NCBI GenBank assembly: GCA_023473785.1
Contig: JAMCYD010000002.1
Coordinates: 1 to 15,378, forward strand
Length of the DNA stretch: 15,378 bases
Direction of reading: 5' to 3'
Source: Patescibacteria group bacterium
GTDB taxonomy: Bacteria > Patescibacteriota > Microgenomatia > Levybacterales > UBA12049
Both the position numbers and the translations under genes were made by a program. Numbering within the stretch: the first letter of the stretch is position 1; the number at the start of each line of letters is the position of its first letter. The notes beneath the pieces were generated by a model. The model ran no database searches. It saw only the letters and a list, made by a program, of their open reading frames with translations, and was not told the DNA's origin. Shown here piece by piece: positions 1 to 5,596 of the stretch.

Positions 1-2
1 AC

Positions 3-806
3 TCCCAAAAAGGACAGACGCTTTTGATAGTTGTTTTGGTAATGGTAATTGCTGTAACGGTCGGATTATCAGTCGTTTCAAAAAGCATAACCAGTCTTCG
101 AACTTCAACTGAGGAGGCAAACTCTGCCAAAGCCTTATCAGCGGCGGAAGCCGGAATTCAACAGACGCTTCAATCAGGCGCTTCTATTGCAGGCAGCACT
201 CTTCCAAATACAAGTTATAATACTAATATTGCGACCCAGAGCGGATTAGAAGTATTGCTTAATGGCGGAAATGTAGTCCCTAAGGATGACGGCGCTGATC
301 TTTGGCTTATCGACTATAATAATGGTAGCCCTAATTACAGTATTGCGTGGAGCGGAGTTTCTTTTGATGTCTATTGGGGAAGGTCATCCGATATTTGCGA
401 TTCAAATCCACTAATAAACACAAAAGCCGCGCTTGAAATTGCGGTTATCTCCGGTCCTTTGCCGGGAACTATCAAAAAATTTGCTTATGATCCGTGTGGA
501 ACAAGAAAAAGCAGTAATAATTTTAGCGCAGCATCTGCGGGCGGTATCGTAGGAGGTAGGACTTTTCCTAATCGAGCAACTATTCCAGTTGTCTCGGGAC
601 TTGTAGCGCGAATTATTCCTTTGTATGCAAATACAGTCGTAGGAATAAGAGGAGCCATAGCTTTGCCCTCTCAGGGATCTCTAATTACATCAACTGGGAC
701 CTCAGGACCGGCGGGAAATGCTGTAGTAAGAAAGATTAATGTTTTTCAGGGTTATCCTCAAATTCCTGCACAATATTTCACTCATGGCCTTTTTTGGCCA
801 AAATAA
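3..806 (+). CDS. PilX-like type IV pilus pilin/minor pilin, 5' end outside window
   Basis: The frame is open from the window edge, so this is the 3' part of a gene; the TTG at 24 is not the start. The first visible residues are SQKGQTLLIVVLVMVIAVTV, a type IV prepilin-like leader: a basic stretch ending in Gly (12-14), the likely prepilin peptidase site before Gln, then a hydrophobic helix of about 20 residues. The conserved Glu at mature position +5 of major pilins is absent. The helix is followed by a polar stretch ending in AAEAGI, as in PilX/minor pilin N-termini. The roughly 210-residue extracellular part has only two Cys (in DIC and DPC), which could form the disulfide loop typical of pilins, and no recognised domain. 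It lies 11 bp ahead of pilM. Pilus-subunit type is well supported; major versus minor role is inferred. Confidence 0.75.
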   Translation, partial: SQKGQTLLIVVLVMVIAVTVGLSVVSKSITSLRTSTEEANSAKALSAAEAGIQQTLQSGASIAGSTLPNTSYNTNIATQSGLEVLLNGGNVVPKDDGADLWLIDYNNGSPNYSIAWSGVSFDVYWGRSSDICDSNPLINTKAALEIAVISGPLPGTIKKFAYDPCGTRKSSNNFSAASAGGIVGGRTFPNRATIPVVSGLVARIIPLYANTVVGIRGAIALPSQGSLITSTGTSGPAGNAVVRKINVFQGYPQIPAQYFTHGLFWPK

Positions 807-817
807 ATTAACTGCCC

Positions 818-1858
818 ATGAACAAAAAGCCATTCGGTCTTGATATTGGAATAACAACTACCAAAATTGTATGGTTATCTAAGCAAAAGGATGGGTTTTT
901 ACTAGATTCATCTATTATCGTTCCTACTCCCTCAAAGGGAATGCTGTCAGAGTCTCCAATGGATGAAGAAGAAATGTCGCAAGCTCTAATCAAAGCCGTA
1001 ACGGATGCAAAAATTACGACGAAGTATGTCAATGTATCCTTGGCGGAAAATCAAGTATACACAAAGGTTATAGAAATGCCTGTGTTGTCCGATAAGGAAC
1101 TTTCCTCAGCCATTTACTGGGAGGCCGAGCAGTATATTCCCGTTCCTCTTTCGACAATAACACTGGCTTGGACGGTTTTAAGAAGACCGTCCAAGATGAT
1201 AATGGGAGAAAAGATGCAAATCCTGATGGTTGGCGCACCGACCCAGCTTATAAATAAATACCAAAAAGTTTTATCGATGGCAGGATTTACGATAAACGCG
1301 ATAGAGACCCAAATACTTGCTACCGTAAGGGCGCTGGTTGAGCGCGATGATTTTCCTATCTCCCTTATTGTTAGTATCGGATCTGCTAGTACAGCCTTGG
1401 CAATTATAAGAGAAGGGATTATGGTTTTTACCTACGCAATCTCAACCGGCGGTGCCGCTATTAACCGTGCAATCGCAACAGATTTCGGACTTACTTCTAA
1501 GGAAGCAGAGGAATACAAAAAAACTTACGGGGTTTCAAAGGAGGTTTTTGGAGGAAAGATTGGAAAAGCGACAGAGCCAATTCTGGAGTCGATATCCGGG
1601 GAGGTTAAAAAGGCATTGGCTTTTTACGCGGAAAAGTATAAAGACGATAAGCCAATAAGACAGATAATCCTTTCAGGAGGGACAGCTAGGCTTCCTGGAA
1701 TAGATCTATTTTTTACCAATAAAGCAAATGTCGAAACAGCTATCGCTAATCCCTGGAAGGTGCTTATAGATCAAAAAAATATACCCGCTGAGATTCTTGA
1801 CAATGCACCAGATTATACCATTGCTGTAGGGCTGGCAATGAGAGACTATGAAAAATGA
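818..1858 (+). CDS. pilM: Type IV pilus assembly ATPase-fold protein PilM
   Basis: PilM is a cytoplasmic actin/FtsA-like protein that binds the N-terminal tail of PilN and links the inner-membrane pilus platform to the assembly motors. The 346 residues match the family length. Visible actin-fold motifs are phosphate-1 FGLDIGITTTKIV (6-18), phosphate-2 VSIGSASTALAI (185-196) and the adenosine motif LSGGTARLPGI (285-295). The Tyr-Trp-Glu-Ala-Glu-Gln-Tyr-Ile-Pro stretch at 100-108 is also typical of PilM. The ATG at 818 puts the DIG motif close to the N-terminus, as expected. The stop is UGA, and the last 11 bp overlap pilN. There is no clear Shine-Dalgarno site; a TAAATT at 804-809 could be a -10 element but has no good -35 partner. 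A perfect 10-bp hairpin lies inside the gene (1167-1195). Confidence 0.93.
   Translation: MNKKPFGLDIGITTTKIVWLSKQKDGFLLDSSIIVPTPSKGMLSESPMDEEEMSQALIKAVTDAKITTKYVNVSLAENQVYTKVIEMPVLSDKELSSAIYWEAEQYIPVPLSTITLAWTVLRRPSKMIMGEKMQILMVGAPTQLINKYQKVLSMAGFTINAIETQILATVRALVERDDFPISLIVSIGSASTALAIIREGIMVFTYAISTGGAAINRAIATDFGLTSKEAEEYKKTYGVSKEVFGGKIGKATEPILESISGEVKKALAFYAEKYKDDKPIRQIILSGGTARLPGIDLFFTNKANVETAIANPWKVLIDQKNIPAEILDNAPDYTIAVGLAMRDYEK
1167..1195 (+). other. Perfect 10-bp inverted repeat inside pilM
   Basis: CTTGGACGGT (1167-1176) and ACCGTCCAAG (1186-1195) are exact reverse complements around a 9-base loop. In RNA this would be a stable hairpin. No T-run follows, so it is not an intrinsic terminator. 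It encodes the ordinary residues AWTVLRRPSK of pilM. Confidence 0.7.
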
Positions 1859-2384
1859 AATAAATCTTCTTTCACCCGCACAGATTGATAGGGCAAAAAC
1901 TTCAGGAGCACTTAGAATTTTACGTATCGCCGCGATATGTTGTCTTTTCGCCCTTTTAGCAATATCTGTTATTTTGTTTTTTTTAAGCCGGGCACTTTCC
2001 CCCGTTGCTATAAAAGAGAAAGAAAATGATGCTCTTTATAGCTTATCTTTATTGCATAAAAGAGAAGCAAAGTTAGTTGTTATAAATGATAGGATAAAAG
2101 ATCTTCCCAACATTATTCAATCAAGATCTAATTTTGACGTTTCGATAAACGCTATCTTGCAAAAAATACCTGAGGGAGTTTCTGTAAATTCAATGACAAT
2201 TGGCAAAGACAAGATTGAACTAACAGTATCTTCGAGTTCACTTTTGTCGATAAATAATTTAATGAATAGCTTAATAGATATGGCAAAAAATAAGAAAATA
2301 ATTAAGAATGTCACAATTGATAGCCTTGCTGTTGATGTAAAGGGAAACGGATACTCACTTTCCATAAAGGGAGACACATTATGA
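1848..2384 (+). CDS. pilN: Type IV pilus inner-membrane protein PilN
   Basis: PilN is a bitopic inner-membrane protein whose short cytoplasmic tail docks into PilM and whose outer domain pairs with PilO. The N-terminus MKNEINLLSP carries the conserved INLLP-like PilM-binding motif, here with Ser before Pro. One membrane span covers about residues 23-47. The remaining 130 residues are helical then mixed, including SVNSMTIGKDKIELTVSS, as in the ferredoxin-like domain of the family. The 178-residue length is normal. The start overlaps the end of pilM by 11 bp and the stop overlaps pilO by 4 bp (ATGA), so translation is probably coupled along the operon. Assignment rests on motif, topology and position, since the family is weakly conserved in sequence. 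Confidence 0.9.
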   Translation: MKNEINLLSPAQIDRAKTSGALRILRIAAICCLFALLAISVILFFLSRALSPVAIKEKENDALYSLSLLHKREAKLVVINDRIKDLPNIIQSRSNFDVSINAILQKIPEGVSVNSMTIGKDKIELTVSSSSLLSINNLMNSLIDMAKNKKIIKNVTIDSLAVDVKGNGYSLSIKGDTL

Positions 2385-3100
2385 ATGAAAAAACAAATAT
2401 AGACATAAACACAATAAAAATTATTTACACACGATACAAACAACAAATTTTGTTTATAATTACAATCTTAGTTTGTCTTCTCCTTTTCTTAGTAGTAATT
2501 ATTCCAAGAATTCTTGAGCTGTCTACTCTTAGCAAGAACGCTAAGAATGAAGCAGATAAGCTTATTATTCTAAAGAATAATTTAGATCTTCTTTCTGGTA
2601 TGGATGACTCCACTCTTGATTCGCAGCTAAAACTTGTTTCTTCCGCTTTGCCCATGGACAAGGATTTTGAGGGAATTCTTAATGCTGTTTCACAGGCTGC
2701 GATAAATTCCGGTGTTTCTCTTTCGGATTATGAATTTCAGGTTGGTGATTTGTCAGAAACGTCTTTCAAGACTAGCGGTTTTCCATATCTGTCGATGTCT
2801 TTAAGTGTTAAATCGACTTATCAGGGAACTGTTAAATTTGTAAATGAGCTCTATAGATCATTTCCCATTTCAGAGGTTGTAAGCATTAGTCAGGAATCCA
2901 ATGCTGTAGTTGTTAAAATACTATTTTATTATAAACCGCTTCCTCAGATACGATTTAATGACAGTGAGCCAATTCAAGCTGTTTCTCCAAAGGGGATAGA
3001 ACTTATTAATAAATTGTCTTTGTGGAATTATAGCGCGTTGCCGAACAGTTTAACTTCTCCTATTTCTTCCTCAGCTTCTACTTCTACTTTTCCATTTTAA
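2381..3100 (+). CDS. pilO: Type IV pilus inner-membrane protein PilO
   Basis: PilO pairs with PilN in the pilus alignment subcomplex. The 239-residue protein has a short cytoplasmic N-terminus, one membrane span at about 23-42, a heptad-like helical stretch (about 46-75) and a ferredoxin-like outer domain (about 90-190). It ends in a Ser/Thr/Pro-rich tail that looks disordered. It is the only gene here with a textbook Shine-Dalgarno site: AAAGGGAG at 2366-2373, 7 nt before the ATG. It overlaps pilN by 4 bp. No pilP or pilQ follows; the next gene, trmD, is convergent and the two stop codons share the TTAA at 3097-3100. The missing lipoprotein and secretin fit a single-membrane cell envelope. 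Confidence 0.88.
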   Translation: MNEKTNIDINTIKIIYTRYKQQILFIITILVCLLLFLVVIIPRILELSTLSKNAKNEADKLIILKNNLDLLSGMDDSTLDSQLKLVSSALPMDKDFEGILNAVSQAAINSGVSLSDYEFQVGDLSETSFKTSGFPYLSMSLSVKSTYQGTVKFVNELYRSFPISEVVSISQESNAVVVKILFYYKPLPQIRFNDSEPIQAVSPKGIELINKLSLWNYSALPNSLTSPISSSASTSTFPF

Positions 3101-3798
3101 GATTGATTTTTAATAAGATCAGGTCTTACTTTCAGGGTGATTTTAAGCGATGCTTTTTTTCTCCATTCTTCTATTTTTTTATGGTCCCCTGATAGTAAAA
3201 GTTTTGGTACTTTAAGGTTTTGATAGACTTGAGGTCTGGTATACTGAGGATACTCAAGACGTGAGTTCATTTTTTCTGAGCGGGAAAAAGACTCTTCAGC
3301 CACTGCGTTTCCTGTCAATACAAAAGGTGCAAGTCTTGTGACGCTATCAACGATTACCATAGCGGGAATTTCTCCTCCTGTTAGTATAAAGTCTCCAATA
3401 GATATCGTTTCATCAATGAAATTTTTTATTCTTGCATCAACGCCCTCGTAGTGTCCGCAGACAAGCACCAGGTGCTTAAGTTTTGATAGCTCTTGTGCTT
3501 TTTTCTGAGTAAAGGTTTTGCCCTTAGGATCCAGAAGAATAATTTTTTGGAACTTAGAAGTTAGTTTTTTATTTTTTGCTTTTTCGATAGCTTTGCTTAA
3601 AACATCAACTCTCATTACCATTCCCTTACCGCCTCCATATGGCTTATCATCAACAATTTTGTGTCTTCCTAGGCCAAAATCCCTGATATTTACAAAATTT
3701 ATTTTAATTGCTTTTTTGCCTATCGCTCTTTTGATAATTGAATGCTCGAAGGGGCCTTTAAACATTTCCTCAAAAAGGGTTATAATAGTTATGTTCAT
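3097..3798 (-). CDS. trmD: tRNA (guanine-37-N1)-methyltransferase TrmD
   Basis: TrmD uses S-adenosylmethionine to make m1G37 next to the anticodon in tRNAs, which prevents +1 frameshifting. It is a SPOUT-class homodimer with a trefoil knot. Family motifs are DDKPYGGGKGMVM (50-62), LVCGHYEGVDARI (112-124), SIGDFILTGGEIPAM (133-147), the catalytic Asp in VDSVTRL (Asp151), LEYPQYTRP (181-189) and LLSGDHKKIEEWR (201-213). At 233 residues it is full length, and the ATG places the usual MNITIITLF at the N-terminus. It is the last gene of the rpmF-to-trmD operon, 30 nt after khpA. In many bacteria rimM sits just before trmD and rplS just after it; neither is here. A weak -10 (TAAAAT, 3806-3811) lies 7 nt before the ATG. 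Confidence 0.97.
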   Translation of the reverse strand: MNITIITLFEEMFKGPFEHSIIKRAIGKKAIKINFVNIRDFGLGRHKIVDDKPYGGGKGMVMRVDVLSKAIEKAKNKKLTSKFQKIILLDPKGKTFTQKKAQELSKLKHLVLVCGHYEGVDARIKNFIDETISIGDFILTGGEIPAMVIVDSVTRLAPFVLTGNAVAEESFSRSEKMNSRLEYPQYTRPQVYQNLKVPKLLLSGDHKKIEEWRKKASLKITLKVRPDLIKNQS

Positions 3799-3811
3799 AC
3801 GACGGATTTTA
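3799..3811 (-). promoter_or_regulatory. Possible internal -10 element before trmD
   Basis: TAAAAT at 3811-3806 (minus strand) would place +1 at 3799, one base before the trmD ATG, the same spacing seen at other genes here. I find no convincing -35 hexamer at 16-18 bp, and the flanking A/T run could produce this hexamer by chance. This is only a candidate. Confidence 0.3.
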
Positions 3812-3828
3812 TTTTTTTTGATACGAAT

Positions 3829-4068
3829 TTAATTGGGGTTCTCCGAAAGCTCAATATTTATTTTTTTGTTTTGTTTTATAGCTGAAATCTTTAGGACATT
3901 TCTTATTGCCCGAATGACCTTTCCGTTTTTGCCTATCACTTTGCCCATGTCAGCCTTATCGACCGTAACTTTGAAGATTATAAGGTCGCCGGATTCTTCT
4001 TCTTGAATATTAACTTTATCGGGGTTCTCAACTATTGCTGAGACAATGTATAAAAGTGCTGCTTTCAT
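3829..4068 (-). CDS. khpA: KH-domain RNA-binding protein KhpA (YlqC family)
   Basis: This is a 79-residue single KH-domain protein of the YlqC/KhpA family. These proteins bind RNA and in Gram-positive bacteria pair with KhpB/Jag, influencing small-RNA behaviour, cell length and division. The diagnostic feature is the KH loop VIGKNGKVIRAIR (44-56) with GKNG as the GxxG RNA-contact motif (46-49), preceded by the DKADMGK stretch. The length is normal for the family. It overlaps the end of rpsP by 4 bp (ATGA), so translation is probably coupled. The rpsP-khpA-trmD order matches the conserved bacterial rpsP-ylqC-rimM-trmD order with rimM removed. Confidence 0.93.
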   Translation of the reverse strand: MKAALLYIVSAIVENPDKVNIQEEESGDLIIFKVTVDKADMGKVIGKNGKVIRAIRNVLKISAIKQNKKINIELSENPN

Positions 4069-4295
4069 AGCTCTACTATTTTTCTTACTTTTTCACTTGG
4101 CTTAGCACCTACAGACATCCAATGCTTGTATCTTTCCATATTAATTTTTTTTAAAACTTCCTTTTCTCTTTTTTCGTACCATCCAAGTATCTCGATGGCC
4201 TTACCATCTCTTTTACTTCGTTTCTCTTTAACTACGATTCGGTACTTTCGCTCCCCTTTTCTTCCGGTTTTGCTCAATCTTATAGTTACTGCCAT
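4065..4295 (-). CDS. rpsP: 30S ribosomal protein bS16
   Basis: bS16 is a small 30S subunit protein needed for assembly around the 5' domain of 16S rRNA. The 76-residue sequence opens with MAVTIRLSKTGRKGERKYRI and continues with VVKEKRSKRDGKAIEILGWY, both diagnostic for the family. The C-terminal PSEKVRKIVEL matches the family's usual Pro-Thr/Ser-x-x-Val end. It lies 15 bp after rnc and overlaps khpA by 4 bp. It has its own well-formed promoter within the 3' end of rnc, with predicted +1 on the A of its ATG, so it can probably be expressed independently of the upstream rpmF promoter. Confidence 0.97.
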   Translation of the reverse strand: MAVTIRLSKTGRKGERKYRIVVKEKRSKRDGKAIEILGWYEKREKEVLKKINMERYKHWMSVGAKPSEKVRKIVEL

Positions 4296-4330
4296 ATTCA
4301 GATTCTATCATTAAATCTTGCTATTCTCAA
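4295..4330 (-). promoter_or_regulatory. Sigma70-type promoter of rpsP, predicted leaderless
   Basis: Reading the minus strand, a -35 TTGAGA (4330-4325), a 17-bp spacer and a -10 TAGAAT (4307-4302) are followed by six bases and then the rpsP ATG. Standard geometry places +1 at 4295, the A of the start codon. The -35 lies within the rnc coding region. No Shine-Dalgarno sequence is present. Confidence 0.65.
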
Positions 4331-4988
4331 GGCTTAAATGTACGAGCGCTCTTTTTGCAGCCTCTTTCTCTGCTTCTTGTTTTGATTTTCCATTCCCTTC
4401 TCCCAAAATAACATCGTCTACGGCAACTTCTACGGTAAAAATCCTTTTGTGGGGCGGACCTTCTTCTCGGACTACCGTATAGGCCGGGGACTTTTGCTTT
4501 TTGGCTTGGATAAGTTCTTGCAAAAGACTTTTTGGATCCTTAAAAGCTTTGGTATGGACGAAAAACTCTGCTTTTGGCAGAAGAACTAAATTTATGAACT
4601 TCGTAGTTTCTTCGATTCCCTGGTCGATAAAAAAAGCGCCTATAAACGCCTCAAAACTATCTGCCAAAAGGCTAATATTTTCTCTTCCTTTTGACTCTTC
4701 TTCTCCTTTTGAGAGTTGTAAAAGCTCACCAAATCCTAGCTCTTTGGCTAGCTCCGCCAGGTTTTTTGTGTTGACAAGCATGGATCTTAAATTGGTTAGT
4801 ATGCCTTCATCGAAATTTGGATATTTATTGTAAAGATGTTGGGAAACTACAAACGATATAATGCTGTCCCCTAAAAATTCAAGACGTTCATTTGAAGAAA
4901 GTTTTTCTTTCGCTTCATTTAAGTAGGATCTATGAATAAATGCCTGCTCGAGAAGTTTTTTATTTTTAAATTTGGGAAGTGTTATCAT
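4311..4988 (-). CDS. rnc: Ribonuclease III
   Basis: RNase III cleaves double-stranded RNA, for example in rRNA precursor processing, as a Mg2+-dependent homodimer. From the ATG at 4988 the protein has 225 residues, the usual length. The catalytic domain contains the signature NERLEFLGDSI (33-43, with Glu37 and Asp41) and LLADSFEAFIGAFFID (107-122, with Asp110 and Glu113 as metal ligands). The C-terminal double-stranded RNA-binding domain starts near DPKSLLQELIQ (151-161) and ends with GKSKQEAEKEAAKRAL (200-215). A longer frame reaches an ATG at 5063, but the extra 25 residues would overlap nusB by 98 bp and do not resemble the family; the chosen start overlaps nusB by only 23 bp. Translation is probably coupled to nusB. 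Confidence 0.95.
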   Translation of the reverse strand: MITLPKFKNKKLLEQAFIHRSYLNEAKEKLSSNERLEFLGDSIISFVVSQHLYNKYPNFDEGILTNLRSMLVNTKNLAELAKELGFGELLQLSKGEEESKGRENISLLADSFEAFIGAFFIDQGIEETTKFINLVLLPKAEFFVHTKAFKDPKSLLQELIQAKKQKSPAYTVVREEGPPHKRIFTVEVAVDDVILGEGNGKSKQEAEKEAAKRALVHLSLENSKI

Positions 4989-5337
4989 AATTATTTTGAA
5001 CAATATTTCCAAGCGCGCCGTTAATAAACGAAGGGCTTGTTTCTCCGCCGTATTCTTTGGCAAGTTCTATCGCCTCATCAATTATGGCTTTTGGCGGCTG
5101 TTTTTTTTCAATGAGCAGTTCATAAATAGCAAGCCGAAGGATCGCAAGATCAGCCCTATTGATTTTTTCTATTGGAAACTCAGGAGCTGCCTTTTGAATG
5201 TTCTTATCTATAAAGTCTATATGAGAAAAAATATCCAAAGCCTTCAGGTCTATGGGTTGATCATGGAACTCTTTCCTAAAAAGATCTTCGACTAATCTTT
5301 GTCTTTTTTTGTGCCTTGGATCAAGAGGATTTTTCAT
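4966..5337 (-). CDS. nusB: Transcription antitermination / rRNA processing factor NusB
   Basis: NusB binds boxA RNA with NusE (S10) and supports antitermination and maturation of rRNA transcripts. Recognisable parts are the N-terminal helix DPRHKKRQRLVEDLF (6-20), INRADLAILRLAIYELL (59-75) and the conserved C-terminal PPKAIIDEAIELAKEYG (81-97) followed by SFINGALGNI (103-112). At 123 residues it is short for the family; the loss falls in the middle helices (about 25-55). The start overlaps rpmF by 4 bp (ATGA) and the end overlaps rnc by 23 bp, making a tightly coupled rpmF-nusB-rnc run. NusB and RNase III both act on rRNA precursors, so their linkage is functionally sensible. Confidence 0.93.
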   Translation of the reverse strand: MKNPLDPRHKKRQRLVEDLFRKEFHDQPIDLKALDIFSHIDFIDKNIQKAAPEFPIEKINRADLAILRLAIYELLIEKKQPPKAIIDEAIELAKEYGGETSPSFINGALGNIVQNNYDNTSQI

Positions 5338-5561
5338 CTCGAAGTGTCATTTTCCTTCTCTTTTTCTTTTGATTTCTTTTTTTCTTTTTTTACTATAATT
5401 TGTTTGCCATTGTAATACCCGCAATTCTTGCAGACTACATGAGGCAGCACTGTACCACCACAATTTGAGCAAGTTATTCCTTGCGCAACACTCAGCTTTA
5501 TGCTTGATCTTCTTTTTCCTTTTCTTTGTCTTGAATGTCTCCTCTTTGGTTCCTGTGGCAT
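5334..5561 (-). CDS. rpmF: 50S ribosomal protein bL32
   Basis: bL32 is a small zinc-ribbon protein of the large subunit. The N-terminus MPQEPKRRHSRQRKGKRRSS is typical, with basic residues that thread into rRNA. Cys31, Cys34, Cys44 and Cys47 form two CxxC pairs, so this is the zinc-binding (C+) form. After the ribbon, residues 53-75 form a Lys/Glu-rich tail longer than the usual bL32 end. It is the first gene of the rpmF-nusB-rnc-rpsP-khpA-trmD run, 9 bp after the HD-domain gene, and has a recognisable promoter whose predicted +1 is the A of the ATG. Confidence 0.96.
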   Translation of the reverse strand: MPQEPKRRHSRQRKGKRRSSIKLSVAQGITCSNCGGTVLPHVVCKNCGYYNGKQIIVKKEKKKSKEKEKENDTSR

Positions 5562-5596
5562 TTACGTATTTTACCTTATTTCGTCTTCTACCGCAA
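5561..5596 (-). promoter_or_regulatory. Sigma70-type promoter of the rpmF-trmD operon, predicted leaderless
   Basis: On the minus strand, -35 TTGCGG (5596-5591), a 17-bp spacer and -10 TAAAAT (5573-5568) are followed by six bases and the rpmF ATG. The predicted +1 is 5561, the A of the start codon. The promoter lies across the last codons and the stop of the upstream HD-domain gene. Confidence 0.6.

Noticed and set aside
24..26. TTG as the start codon of the first gene
   Set aside because: The frame is open upstream to the window edge and the residues before it (SQKGQTL) form the prepilin leader and cleavage region, so the true start is outside the window.
804..817. TAAATT before pilM as a promoter
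   Set aside because: The spacing would fit the leaderless pattern, but no -35 hexamer is visible and the gene follows the pilin-like gene by 11 bp, so operon read-through is simpler.
3100..3130. Bidirectional terminator between pilO and trmD
   Set aside because: The T-rich sequence after pilO is the coding end of trmD, and no adjacent GC stem is present.
4989..5063. Longer RNase III start at 5063
   Set aside because: It would add 25 residues unlike the family and overlap nusB by 98 bp. The ATG at 4988 gives the normal 225-residue protein.
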